Under the pieces are notes generated by a model. That model ran no database searches and was not told the DNA's origin. It saw only the letters and a program-made list of their open reading frames with translations. Below, in pieces: positions 23,201-35,729 of a stretch of DNA of 64,000 bases. How positions within the stretch are numbered: the first letter of the stretch is position 1; every line of letters starts with the position of its first letter. Source of the DNA: Stercorarius parasiticus (taxonomy: Eukaryota; Chordata; Aves; Charadriiformes; Stercorariidae); the NCBI GenBank assembly GCA_013396915.1, contig VWZL01001934.1, forward strand, positions 755,122 to 819,121, given 5' to 3'. Position numbers and translations under genes: made by a program.

Positions 23201-26200
23201 GAAATGCTCTCAGCATTCCATTCTGCAGTAAGAATGTACAGATCTACTGCTTTCAGTTGTTTTTTTTTGTTTCTGTTGACTGAGCTCTTCTCCAGTCGAA
23301 GAAAACGGTAGGTGCGGTCCATCAGTGACTTGCATGTCAGCTCCCGAGAGCTTTTGAAAGTAAATGCAACTGCAGCAGATCAAATGATACTAGACAAAGA
23401 AAGGTGATTGTGATATTCCTATTAAACTTCAGACATATTGATAATCAGTGACCTGTCTTTGCAGCCTAAAACATGGTTACGTGATAACTTGCTATTAGCA
23501 TGCAAAGGCTCAACCTTTAATTCTTTAGACATGGCGGGTAATCAAGTTTGCTCAGTAAAGCGCTTTCAGTGAAAAAATAATCCGTGTGTCCATAGAGACA
23601 TGGGGAGAGAGCAGCTTTGTCATTTTGCATTGTCATTTGTCCTGCGAGGTGCTGGAGCTCTTTATGAAAGTTCTATGAATGCTGGCCCTCACTTGCAGTC
23701 ACCGTTCAGTTCCCATCCCTGCAGCCCTGGGTTATATCACTAGCAGTACTCAAACTAGCAGTGCTAAAACAGCCTGAAAAGGTTTTGTGTTGTTTTCAGT
23801 GGCTGGAAGAATTCCATACTGGGTAGCATGTCTTACAGTAACCACCTGTATGTAAGAGATTGTGAGATGTAAAATGAAAATTTATCATCTGTACCAAACC
23901 ACAAGATGGTGCTGTCATTATAGACAGTGGGAAAATTAATTCTTAGCAGCAAGGGTCTGTGCTGTCGGAGAAGAGAACGAATTAATTTGTCTGATCATCT
24001 TTAATCATTACCAGTTTCAGCATCTCAAAGCAATGATGCTTCTGTTAGAAATTGCTCCATAACTTGCACCATCATCAAAACATCTTTCCCACTTACAGGC
24101 AGGTACTTGTTAAGGATGTGGAAATTCCACAGAAGTAGAATCTTTCTTGCTATCACTGGGGTTTGTTTGACACAAAGTTCACTCGGTTATTAGAAGAATC
24201 ATTAGAATGTGTGCATTTTTTTCCAAAGGAAAAGAAATTTAAAGAACACAGGTTAAAATGTGTTTTCATCATTGCAGAAGGACTTTGGAAAGTTTCACTG
24301 GATTTAGCAAAGCTTTTTAGTATTTATGGCACTTTTATGACTATTTAAGCAGCTTTGTTTTTTACCACACCACCGTGCCCTCACCCACAGTAAAATTAAT
24401 ATTTTATTGTTTCAACAAGTATCAAGCTGTTTCGTTTTCTTTTCCTGCCCCTCCTCCTAAGTGAAGGGTGCATCTTTAAGATGGAACAGTCACACAAATC
24501 AGCAGAAAGCCCATGAGACGGGCAGAACTTGTCATGAACATCATGAAACAGGTCATACTGGGTCTGAAAAAAATAAGAATGTTACAAAATGCTTAAAAAG
24601 AATGTAAGTGGTAAAAAGTTCTTCAGAACCATCAGCCTGGCTATTCTAAGCTGTTTTCAGTAGCAGAATTACTGATGGTTTCATTGGGTTTTTCATTTGT
24701 TTTTGGTTTTAGTAGCTCTCTGGTGCCTCAACACAACACAGCTGAAGTGATTTTGGGGGAGAAATTTTAGTTGCCCAGCACTGAGTTTGCAATCTTTCCG
24801 TGGTTTTAGCCTAACCTTGATTCTATTTCCTACCGTTTTGGTTGTGTGTGTGTGTGTCTTGCCCTTTCTCCATTTAGAAGGCATAAATTGAGCTGGAAAA
24901 AAAACATTACGCGTTTAAATCAGCAGTTGTTGGACAGGCATAGTAAATACTGAGATTTTTTGGTAGCCTCCATGCCATTTGTCACATTTATTACATCCAA
25001 CGCCATCTGGTTTCCCACATAGATTCAGGGTTTTATTAACACTGTGGCTGGCCAGTACAACAGCTGAAAGCAGGATGGATTCAATAGTTATTTCCCTCTG
25101 GATGTCTGGATAGATCTGGGCAGAGATTTCACATTTTGCAGCTTGAGAGAAGGCTGCTACCCTGCATCCTCCCCTGGGAGCCATTCAGCCTGAGAGTGAA
25201 GTGAAGGAAATGGGTGGAACAAGATGAAAATGGACTTTTCATACTCTGATGTCTGTTTTAAAGGCTGTTTCTCTCTGTATTTTTTAATATCTCTCTCTCA
25301 CTCATTTACTACTAAAACATTTTCATAGTTTGTTCCCCCTCTCTGTCCCCCCTCTGGCTGTCCAAACAGAGCTGCTCCTGGGGTTTACAGTCTTGTCAAA
25401 ATCGAAATTGATCTGTCAGCTGAAGTGCTTTTGAAATCGATTTTAAACATCTGGATTAGTTAGTACACCTTTCAAAAATATTCCAGTGCTTGACTTTCAG
25501 AAATGAAAAAGTAGAGGAACATCTTCATATTTGGGAGACAGTCTCTTGTTTTTTGACTTACAATGCAGAGCTGTGGTAAATGAATTTATAATCAGGTTAA
25601 AGAAGTAATTTTCATGTATTTTTCAGTTTGAAAATCAAGGAAAACCATTATTCCCAGAGATGAGAGTGTGCAATACACTGCAGTACCCGAGATGTTCTCT
25701 GGCACTCCAGCTAGGTGGGGTAACCAGAGACTAGAACAATCTTTCAATGGAAGGAAATAGGATTGTCAGGGCAGTATTCCACAGGGAAAATCAGCTTATC
25801 CTTGCCTCCTTCAATCCCTTCTACTCTGTTCTGTGCTTCTGGTTTCAATTCTGTCCAGTGAGGCAGGCTCAGGGGGTCCTGGGCTCCCTGTTGTGGCTGG
25901 GAAACTGGGAGGCTGGCTGTGGACAGTCCAGTACCAGAAACTCTTGGTGCCTGCTGCCCAAAGCAAAGTAGTTGCTTTTTGGACTTCACACTTCTTTTCC
26001 CTACCCTGCTCTGTCAAGGGCTGCTGAATTCAATACAGACAGATGTTGACTTTAATCTGTGCTACAAATTAATGTTTTCTCTTATTTACCAGTATATTCC
26101 TTCTGCAACAAATGAGGATACAGGCTGCTGGCAGCACTGTCAGTCTCAAAAGTTTATTTTTAAACTTCTTCCCCTCTCTTGGCATATCAACTTTTTTTTT

Positions 26201-28190
26201 TTTTCCTCCACTGAGACAGAACTCAGCAGAAAGAATAAATAATAAAAAATGAAACAGATCAATTAAATTCAGTGTCACCTTCAGTGCTAGAGCTAGAGGA
26301 AATAAAATTACTTGAGAGAAATTTAGTTTAAGTCATTAGCACCAGAGGAACAGCGCAGCTCCCCTCAGTTTTGGGTGGAGAATGGGTCTTTAGCTCTGAT
26401 GTTTTCTCCTTCCCCTGTTGCCCTCTAGGGTGAGAGGCTTTTCCCTCCAGCCAGGCAACACCAAACAGTGAAACCTATCCAGTCCAACCGAACCCCACCA
26501 TAGCCAGGGGAACGGCCACCGCTTACCCATTTGGGATGAATGTCAGTTGAAACCAATGTTTAAGAAAAGTTGCTCTTGTGCCACTTGGTAAATTAACAGG
26601 ATTCTAGTGGAGATACTGGCTCCCACTTTTATTTTCTCCTTCCCAAAGCATCATGAAGAAGCTAGAATTTTACATAAACAATAAACCTGCCATCACCATT
26701 GCCACAGTTTGATCTGAAAAGTAACTAAGTAAGGCAGATGAACATACCAGAACACCCAACAATGTCAGGGGCACCCAAAAATGTACAATTTTTAACAAAA
26801 GGAATGAAGGAAAGCTAGCACTCATCTGTGATTATTATAAAATCATTTTACATTTAGTGTTGTCTGAACCTCATTTTTCTGATAACCTTTTTTCTAGGGC
26901 AGAATTTTTCTGAGAGAAATAGCATCAAGTGGAACGCGGGACTCCTGGATTCTTTCCCTGACTTGTGGGAATGATGAGCTGTGCCTTCTGGTAAGACCTG
27001 TGCTATCTCGGTTTCCTCTGGAGTTAAGGAAGTTTTCTCCCTCCTGCAGTACTATGATCATGCATATATGAATGTATCTGAAAGGCTACATAAATGCATA
27101 GATATCGCTGAAATTCTTCTTTAATATTGATCACGAGGCGGATGAAATAATTGATAAATGCTGTGCCTTCACTACCAGAATATCAGTATGTTCTGCAAAC
27201 AATAACAGTGATGACTGCAGAGAACAGATTTCTGAGGTATATGATGATTATTATCAGTTTCTCTAAGGTTTCTTAATCTAGAGAGAAATGGTAGAAAATA
27301 ATCAGAGGCAGAACAATTAAAACTGCAAAGGGACCATCTTGACCTGGGAATGTATAGTTTGAGTGTGGCTCTTGGTTGCTGTGTGCTAAATCACTTCAGG
27401 AGAGAGAGAGATGTAAAGGATTGGCTAGCGCAGAAAGCAGCTTCAGAATCTACTCTGTAAATAGTGCAGTGTTGCAAAGCTCAGAGCCAGCTCAGAAAGG
27501 AAGATGCTGCTTGCATTCAAGTGCCTGTGAGTGCAGGCAGCGGAGAGCAGTGAAACCACACACTGCTCCAAGCTCTGCGAGGTGTGGGCAAGGACTCCTG
27601 CAAGGCAGAGAGTGGAGAAACAACTGCTCTTCCTTATCTTCACTGGTCACTTCATTTGGATGAGACAGAGTGGGAATATTTACCTGGGTACAGGGTGAAG
27701 ATGATTTGAAGTCAAGGAACTGCCTGAAAGTGCCTAAGCCTGGTATTCTCAGCAAACAGCAGCACTAGAAGGTGGAGGAGGATGCTAAAGCTAGGTGTTC
27801 TCTGGAACCAAGCAGTCTATCAAAGCTAAAACAGCAACTCTTTGGGACCTCTTGGGATCATAATCCTAGGAAGAACAACAACAAATTCAGAAATACTGTG
27901 GATTCAAAACCAAAATAATTGCCAAACTTTCAGCAGCCACATCTACTTTGAAACCCAGGTTGGGACACTGCTGGAAAACATTCTGAAAGGAAACAACCTG
28001 TGCTGGCCAGGTCCTGGGACAGCAGGTGGCCAAAAGAGGGCTTTCCTTCCTTGCTCCATTATGGTCTCTGGTTAAGTGTTCTTGTCCATATGTGGAAGAG
28101 GCCTCTGCAAGTTACTTCCCAGGTCTATTGCCAAAAGCAAAGAAACCATTTTGGATAACAGTGTGAGTTGATTAGCAGCCTTTTTGAAGA
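23201..28190. other. Intergenic between MRPL20 and TMEM88B
   Basis: Divergent intergenic region of 5 kb. No splice-supported exon recognised; a (TG)n microsatellite is at about 24841-24857. It may contain the TMEM88B promoter and a noncoding first exon, but none can be placed confidently. Confidence 0.45.
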
Positions 28191-31100
28191 ATGTCTGGCC
28201 AGGACACTGAGGACTTTGGAGCAGACAACCTCTCAGAGAAGTCTCGGATGATTCCTAGCCTCCCGCCATATGACATGAATGACCAGCTCCTTCCCAGGGA
28301 GCCGCGGAGTGCCTGGTGCTGCTTGGCATGGACCCTGGTGGTAGTCATCATGAACTCCTTGGTCTTTTTCATTAATTTGCTCCTGATGTTTGTTATCTTC
28401 ACCGTTGTCCTGCTTCCTACCATTGTGGTGGTTTACTTTGGCTTCCAGTGCCACTCTCGGGTAAGTAAGCCTTGCTCCACTTGGCTGTTAAGAGCCACCT
28501 CTAAGGCAGGGCCATCCATAAGGAGTTTATTTTAGAACAGTGGCTATAAAGGAAAGGCTAGACTCCCTGAGCTTTGTGTTTGTTTTCCTAAGGGGTGTGC
28601 ATGCGTATAGATTTTCTCCAGGGCAGGTATAGACTGGGCTGACAAGAGCAGTTTTACGGCGGTTCATGTGGAGCTGCAGGCTCCTGGTTGTAGAAGGGAA
28701 CGGTCTCTGCTTGGTGACACAGCTGTCAGCAAGGCTGGCATGTGCATTTGTCTTGGGAAGTACAGGCTTTATGGTTTCTGGACTAATTGTCTTAAAGTAG
28801 TTGGTTGGCACCCCTGTGTTGTATCAGTAGACAGAAAGGCTCTCACGGGAGAGACAGAACGCTGACAAGCTGCCTGTGACTGCTCAGCTCCTCGGGGACT
28901 GAGACAGCACGGGACCCCTTGGTCCGACCCCCCATGCACTGCACTTTGTACAGTTATTTAAGTGTAATGTGATTAGGGATAAATCTATAGTATTTCACAA
29001 CAAGCTTGCATGAGATGCCAGTCTTGTGGGCACATCTGAATGCTGTCAGGAATGAGAGACAGACACTTTTACCCCTCCCTTCTTCCAATATTGTGGGAAA
29101 TGGAAGCTTGATTGGGCAATAAAGTTGTATTCCCATGAAAATAACAAGTAGCTGTGACAGGTCAGATGAATACACTCCCTGGCTTGACAGAGTTGCTGTT
29201 TGCATTTTAATGCCACAATATTTCTCTCTTTTTCTGTGACCTCTGTTACTGAGAGCTGCCAGCCCCAACTCTGTAATTCACCCAGTTCCTACATGGGCTC
29301 TGATAAGGTTTGTTACTTTCCACTTAAGTAAGCCTTCTGCGGTGTGTCGTATTTCATCTGCCTAATGACTAATTATAGAACTAGTAAAGTCTAACAGAAT
29401 ATATAATCCCCTTATGCCAATCTAACATTCAGATGTGTTCCCAAATGTGCGGTACAGTTTCTCTCACCAACAGATGAGCCTGCTTTGTCAGGAAGGGCTC
29501 TGGCTGTGTGCATGTCTCTTCCAGTTCGTTGCTGTCCTCTGGATTTTATTAGTTCATTACTTACAAATTTCTCTTTGGTATGTTTCTATAAATATGTTTG
29601 AAATCACTTGAGTAAGTGGATGTGAAAAAGCAGTTCTCCTGTTTTCCTCACAGGCAGTGACTGTTGGACCAGCTCAATATGACTTCTCTTGCTGATTATC
29701 CTGAGTTAGAAGAGCTCTTTTACTTCCTTCTTTGGGGAAAAAAACCACCCAGCAGGGAGAATGGACTTAAAATATAGATGCTATTGGTCTCCCCATTGCA
29801 CATAATTGAAGTAAAGGGAAGATTATTTAAATCTTCTCAAACTGATGTATTTTCCAGAGAAATATTGAAAGAAGAAAGTTTTTCCCCTTCCTTTTAATGA
29901 AACCTGTGCATCCTATTTAATCACCCAAGTACTTGTGACCTCTGTCTGAGTGAGCAGATCCTAGCATGGGTGGTAGGAAAGGGTTCAACCAAGCAGCAGG
30001 GTCAGCCATTTGCCCAGTTTAACCCAGTAAGGCTCTGCTGACTTCTGTGGAGCTGTGCAGGGACGTAGCTGTGGAGGTCTCACTGCACAGGGCAGAGGAG
30101 ACAACCTTCCTGCCTAGCTGATGTGTAAAATCACATTTCCCAGGTGTGTAAACTGTCACTGGGCTCTGGGAGAGCTGCTGCGGTGTCGGTGCTTTTAGCA
30201 CCGGTGATATTTACCCTGAGGAGCTGTGAATGCGTGGCAAAGGTGTTCGTTCTGTAGGTGGAATCTTAGTTTGCTTACTTGAGGCCCCTTAAACCCTGAG
30301 ACATAACAGCATGTGAAGACATAGTGTTGACTGCAGGCATTTATGGCTTTGGGGGATGTGCTGTAACTTTCCAATAAAGCCATTGTATTGTGTTATCCAG
30401 CTGATGTCCCAGCAACACGAGCTGTCACCCCACAGCTCCCCATCTCAAAGCTCCCAGACAAAGGGACTGTGTTACTATTGTTTTCTCGGTACTGATGTAT
30501 TAGCTGGTCTGAGAAGTTTGGCTTTGATTTTTATTTCCCTGAAATGACAACAACTCGTAGTTGCTGTTATTGAAAAGCTTTTCCTGGTCCTGTAAACTAA
30601 TGAACGGGGAGGCATCTGTCATGCTAATTGTTTTGTAGGGCAGACACAAGTGCTGGTTGGAGTGAAGCATAATTCATAGAGAAATCGTGCACCTCTGGGC
30701 CAGGCAATTCCCGCTGTGGCTCTGACACCTTCTGGAAATGTTTTAGTATGGGATGCAAATGTGTGTGATGCCCAACGGGGTAAAGTGGGAGGCTCTGGAG
30801 AGCCTACAGAGAGCAAAAGTGGCTCAGAAGGGGTCCTGACTTACCTGGATAGTCACGCAACCCTTCTTCATTGTGGGTTCCAACACTTGCCTTTTACAGT
30901 CCATAGCTGTTAGGATTTTCGCATACAAAAGGGCATGTGCGTAGAATGACTTTTGTTTTATTGAAGAGTAAGTCTTCGCTAGAAGTAACCTAATAAATTC
31001 TCCTTGGGAGAAAGTGCAGTGTGGACCTTGGTAAAATGCTGGTCTGTCTCCACAAGTGCAATGAGGACTCCGTAAGACATGAGGCTTTTTAGGGTTGGTT

Positions 31101-32600
31101 TAAAATGAGATTGCCTGTAAAGCCCTTAAATAATTTTTTCCTGTGATTTGAAACTGGTACTTGGAAGTCATAAATATGGGCTTCAAATTGAACCCAAAGT
31201 GGGAAAAAGTATGAGGACTGACTCCTGGAATTACGCCTTCCAGCTTCACTCTGCTCGACCCTCACCTCGGAAAAACTCAGATCCTCCTGTGCACACCCAG
31301 TGCTCTCCAGTCAAAGGCTTCGAGGAGATGCAGAAGGTTTTCGAGTACACTCAAGTACATCAGAAGTGAAAGCAGCCCTGTTGCTGTTAGCTGTAAGGAG
31401 TCTTTCAACTCAGACTTTTCTTTAATAGGCATAGAGAGGGATTGCAGCAGTATGGCTTCATAAGAGCAGTCCTTTTTCTTTGGGCTACTGCTTTTCAATG
31501 CGTTTCTAGTAGCCAGAGGCCAATTTCTGCGCTGCAGATCCATTAGATGGATTTTATTCTTTTTTTAAAGTATGATGGGTTGTGTTTCTTGTACTGCTGA
31601 AAGAATATGGCAAAAGGAAAGGCAGCTAGGGGACGTGGGGGTTGCCTGTAGCATTTGTTAATGCAGGACAACTGAGTGGCTTGACTCAGATCTGCTGCTG
31701 CCAGGATGAAGGGAGGGCTTTCAATGCCACTCAGCAAGGACCAGTTAGTGTGCTGGATGCTTTGAGCAATATGGGGCGAAGGGGTTTTCCTGGCAGATCT
31801 TGCAGTGGGAAGAGATGCGAGGAGGTAGAAATGAGTACGGCATGTACAGAGAAAAGAGAACACAAAGGGGTCTGTTCCAGGGCAGGAGTCTGGAGAGTCT
31901 CCAGCCGGCTGGTAGCTATGGAATGACCAACCTCTGTCTGCAGAATCGAACATCTTGCTGTATTTTATTTACTTTGTTATAATTTCCAGCATGTTGTGCC
32001 ACCCACATTGACGCAGCAGCAGACGGCCTTTTTATTTGGTTTCTGCCTATCAAATGCGAAGCTGTGCCGTTCTGATGACTTAATAAAGATTAGCGTTTCC
32101 TACTCAGCATCAGTGTGCAGTGCTCTCTTATTGCAGTGAGGCTGGAATAAATGAAAGCTTGATTAAAATGAGTTGTTAGTCACATAGTGTGGCCTGAAGG
32201 TTTCTGGGCTCAGCTCGGAGAGAGGGAAGAGGGGTGTTTTTCTGTGCAAGCACTAGAAACTTAAGGGAACTTTGGTCACCGCTCCCATCCACCACCAGGT
32301 CTGTGACAAACTTCGTCTCTCTTCCCACAGGTGCTGCACTCAGCTGCCCGCTACTGCAGAAGCATCTTGGATGACAACAGCTCTTCTGCCCTCATTATCC
32401 TTGGCTTCGTCATCATGTCCCCTCTCATTGTGGTGGCCATGGCTATCTACTGCAGCCTGGCAAGGCGTCTCCACCTCTTCATGTGCTTCCAGCCATACAG
32501 CAGGGCTGTGTACAAGGGGGTGAAGTGGCGCTGGTACGAGGAGGGAGGCCTGTGCAGCTGTGTCAAGGGGTGGAACACTCAAGTCAAGGCCTGGGTGTGA
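28191..32600 (+). CDS. TMEM88B: Transmembrane protein 88B, 2 coding exons
   Basis: Exons 28191-28460 (donor CGG|gtaagt) and 32331-32600 (acceptor cttcccacag) join in phase 0 to 179 aa. The cytosolic N-terminus is about 40 residues and acidic/Pro-rich (MSGQDTEDFG, LPPYDMNDQLLPRE). Hydrophobic stretches at about 43-86 and 109-132 give the multi-helix membrane core of the TMEM88 family, followed by an Arg/Lys-Trp-rich tail. The protein ends KAWV. TMEM88 is known to bind the Dishevelled PDZ domain through a C-terminal Val-Trp-Val and dampen Wnt signalling; the similar end suggests the same mode here (inference). Identity rests on domain layout plus position beside MRPL20 in opposite orientation, as in human. 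Confidence 0.85.
28461..32330 (+). other. TMEM88B: TMEM88B intron 1 (3.9 kb)
   Basis: Single intron. No recognisable repeat or RNA gene, and short open frames only. Confidence 0.75.
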
Positions 32601-32820
32601 GTTCGCAGCATCAGAGGCCCTGCCTTAGCCAGCACCTGCTTCTCCCTGCCCTATCCATCCCCACCGTCACCGTTACCTCCCAGAATTACCGTCCTGACGT
32701 GTCTGCTGAGGAAGGCTGTGTAGCACCTAGATGTGAGAGAAATGGAGGTCCATTAATGAGCCATCTCCTACAGCTTTGTCTAAGTGGGTAGGATTCTGCC
32801 CACCATGGGTGAAATACAGG

Positions 32821-32826
32821 AATAAA
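32821..32826 (+). promoter_or_regulatory. TMEM88B: Proximal poly(A) signal candidate, TMEM88B
   Basis: AATAAA 221 nt after the TMEM88B stop codon. A second AATAAA lies at 33911-33916, so a short and a long 3' UTR are both possible. Confidence 0.4.
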
Positions 32827-33910
32827 ACCCAATTCCTTGACGATAAAGACAATGTTCAGCCCTGACAAAAAGAGGGACTCTTCCCAGTGCCTGTGGCATT
32901 CAGAACACAGCACTGTTTGCAGTCCTGACAACATGTTCTGCCTCAGCTGGGACATAGAGTATGCGTGTACAGGATTGAACAGGGGCGAGAGTGGCTGTTG
33001 ACTTCACTACACACCTCGGAGAGGTCTCTTTGGCAAAGGCAGCCTGTGAAGCATCTGGCCAAGAGAAAGCAACTGCGGTTTTCCCATGCGTTGGACTGCC
33101 AATGCTTCTAACCTCTTGCGGAGGTGTCTGTGGGTCACTGCCTGTGTGATGTTTGGGTTCTGCTACTTTCCTATGCGTCAGATATTTTTCCCCAACTTGG
33201 CGATCCCTCTTTCCCGTGTCTATAGCAGTGCTTATGCTCCTTTCACTGTTCCTCAGCCGTGTAACTGGGATGGCTGTGGAAACAAATGCTGACGGTTGGG
33301 TTTCTTCCCTGCCAGCTGCTGATCTGAAATATGCATGTCTGGTAATGGCTGAGGGGTATTAACCAGCAAATAGCTCCTTGTCCTATATGCTGTGCTCAGG
33401 TTTTGTCTGGGGCTAAATCTGGCTGAGGGTTCGGGTCAGTTTTAGGATTCCTGGTAGGAGGAGCTGAAAACTCATGGTGGCTGCCAAGTACTACAAGTTC
33501 TCCCTGATCTGGGCTAAGAGCTTATGCCTGTGAGGGACAGTGTATAATGCCTTGTTTTGAGGGTCACAGATGCCTCCCATGATCCTGCAGGACTCCCGCT
33601 GGGCCTCAACTGATGCTTAGGAAAGTCAACTGGATCTCCCTCGTGATTTTGGTGATCGTGGAAGTAATACCATGGATTCCTCTGTCATATGATGTGCCAT
33701 AAATTGCAACTGGGTGAAAAGCACAGTATATGTGAAAGGTATGGCAGGTAGGGAAAAGCATGAGCTTGATGCATGATCCTTTTAAAATCCCTGTGGGTCT
33801 CTGTAGTGTCCAGTTAGTGGGGTCTGTGTGCTGCTGTATGCAAGCTCTGTACAACCACTGCATGTTGTTCCCCTGTCTCCCAAATATAACTATTTCAAGT
33901 GTTACGTATA

Positions 33911-33916
33911 AATAAA
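33911..33916 (+). promoter_or_regulatory. TMEM88B: Distal poly(A) signal candidate, TMEM88B
   Basis: AATAAA followed at about 45-60 nt by a GT-rich stretch (gtgtctctctgctctgtctc). This is a plausible end of a 1.3-kb 3' UTR, before the CR1 copy at 34155. Confidence 0.4.
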
Positions 33917-34154
33917 ATCATGCCAAATCTCCGCTGAGGGAGTGTCTCTCTGCTCTGTCTCAAAGCACTGGCTGCATCAGAAACAGACATGTGGTGCCCA
34001 TTGTACCACAGTACTTACACTTATGTGTCCGGGGGTGGCATTTGGGTCCCGCCAAGCACCGGAACAGCCTTGGAAAAAGCAGGAAACCTTTATTTGCAGG
34101 ATATTTGTAGATGGGCAATTAATTTTTGGGGCAAAGCGCTGTGATTTGGTGGGC

Positions 34155-34655
34155 GTGCATCCAAACAGATGGGGCAAGGACAGGGGACTGCCGGAGAGGG
34201 GACAGCAAAGGGCTACCAAGACGATGAGGGGATTGGAACACCTCTCTGATGAAGAAAGGCTGAGGGATTTGGGTCTCTTCAGTCTGGAAAAAAGACAACT
34301 GAGGGGGGATCTTATCAATGCTTATAAATAAAGGGTGGGTGTCAGGAGGATGGGGCCAGGCTCTTCTCAGTGGTGCCCAGCGACAGGACAAGGGGTAATG
34401 GGCACAAACTTGACCATAGGAAGTTCCATCTCAACATGAGGAGGAACTTCTTTCCTGTGAGGGTGGCAGAGCCCTGGCACAGGCTGCCCAGAGAGGTGGT
34501 GGAGTCTCCGTCTCTGGAGACATTCCAAACCCGCCTGGACGCGTTCCTGTGCCACCTGCTCTGGGTGACCCTGCTCTGGCAGGGGGTTGGACGGGATGAT
34601 CTCCAGAGGTCCCTTCCAACCCCCAATGTTCTGTGATTCTGTGATTCTGTGGCTG
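34155..34655 (+). mobile_element. CR1 LINE 3' fragment
   Basis: Sense CR1 3' end with 'agaaaggctgagggatttgg', 'gacaaggggtaatgggcaca' and 'ctggagacattccaaacccg'. It ends in three terminal octamer-like repeats (ttctgtgattctgtgattctgtgg), so the 3' end is complete. The long minus-strand frame at 34342-34857 is its antisense shadow. Confidence 0.93.
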
Positions 34656-35400
34656 GTGACTTGCAGCCCCGTGGGGCAGTAGCCACTCTGGGGCAGGATG
34701 CCCGCTTCTGTGTCTGTGTGCCGGTGAGCTCAGCCAAAGGGTGGATTTGTGCTCCGCTGCTACGTCTTTCAGCCAGATGACGTAGGAATTTCTCACCCGC
34801 GGGAGCAGAACTGGCCCAAAAAGCGATCGCGGGGTTTGCTGTTGAAAAAAAATGCACAGTTTAGGCTCATTTCCAGCAGGCCTGGGCTGCTCTTCAAGAG
34901 GATTATGGTTGTGTTGTGTATGGCACAGCACTGGGGTTGAGGGAAACACAGTGGTTTGGGGTATTTTAGGGCCGCAGCATGTCCCTCCTTCCCAAATCCC
35001 ATTGCAGGGGGGATGCATGCTGGTGCTCAAGCTGTGCCCAGGTCACCAACCAGTCAGTGGAGCCGCAATCACTCTGGAAAAATGCGTTAAAAGAAGTTGG
35101 AAAGCAATGTGGGAAAGGCACAGGAATTATCACAGTGCAATGGTGTATTATTTTCCTTTTTCTGCTGAAAAAGGATGTGTGGCAGCATGGGACGAAGGCA
35201 CGTTGACGGAGCAGTGTCCCCATCACCAGGCGGCAATGTTTAGCCACTTGCCTGAGGTTGCCAGACCTGTTTGTGAATGCACGGTATTAAATAGAAAATA
35301 AGTAAAACGGGAAAAAATGTTCACCGGCAGCTTGCATGACCCCTCGGGAGTCTTTGGAGAAGTGGGGACGTGTTGCTGCGTGTGTCACCCACTGGCAAGG
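34656..35400. other. Intergenic, TMEM88B to FHAD1
   Basis: No gene recognised. If a synteny break or assembly join separates TMEM88B from FHAD1, it lies between about 32600 and 35600; there is no N in this stretch. Confidence 0.45.
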
Positions 35401-35633
35401 AGAGCTGCAGCTGGCGCGGAGCTGTGTAGTGCTGCTGGGCTGGTTGCTTGGGAATAGGAGAAGAAAAAAAAAGAAAGGAAAACAAAGGGAGAAATGCAGC
35501 CAGGAGGGCAGCAGCTCCGGCGCCACCGTGGTTTCCAAGGCTACTGCGAGGCTGCGGCCGTGCTGCCGGCCACGGCAGAGCCACAGTTGGGTTTTTTTTT
35601 TAACGCGAGCCTTGCAGGTGAAGGGGCCGGGCG
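35401..35633 (+). promoter_or_regulatory. FHAD1: FHAD1 promoter / 5' UTR with X-box-like sites
   Basis: GC-rich sequence immediately upstream of the FHAD1 ATG. Two sites resemble the RFX X-box (RYYNCC N1-3 RGNAAC): gttgcttgggaat from 35444 and gtttccaaggctac at 35531-35544. The second matches the palindromic 14-base consensus at 11 positions. Motif match only; transcription start not determinable. Confidence 0.4.
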
Positions 35634-35729
35634 ATGCGAGCCTTTCTAAAGAGTTCGGAGGGGTGTTTTCAGCTGAAACCGCGCACCACGACGATAGGCA
35701 GGCACCCAGGGGCCGACATCGTACTGCAG
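35634..35729 (+). CDS. FHAD1: FHAD1 coding exon 1 (start of FHA domain)
   Basis: ATG at 35634, 32 codons, donor CAG|gtaggg. Encodes [15 protein letters not shown]… with the FHA Gly22-Arg23 pair. The ATG is chosen because the first residues align with the known FHAD1 N-terminus. Confidence 0.93.

Noticed and set aside
34342..34857. 171-aa minus-strand open frame
   Set aside because: It overlaps the antisense strand of a CR1 3' end; the sequence is repeat-derived.
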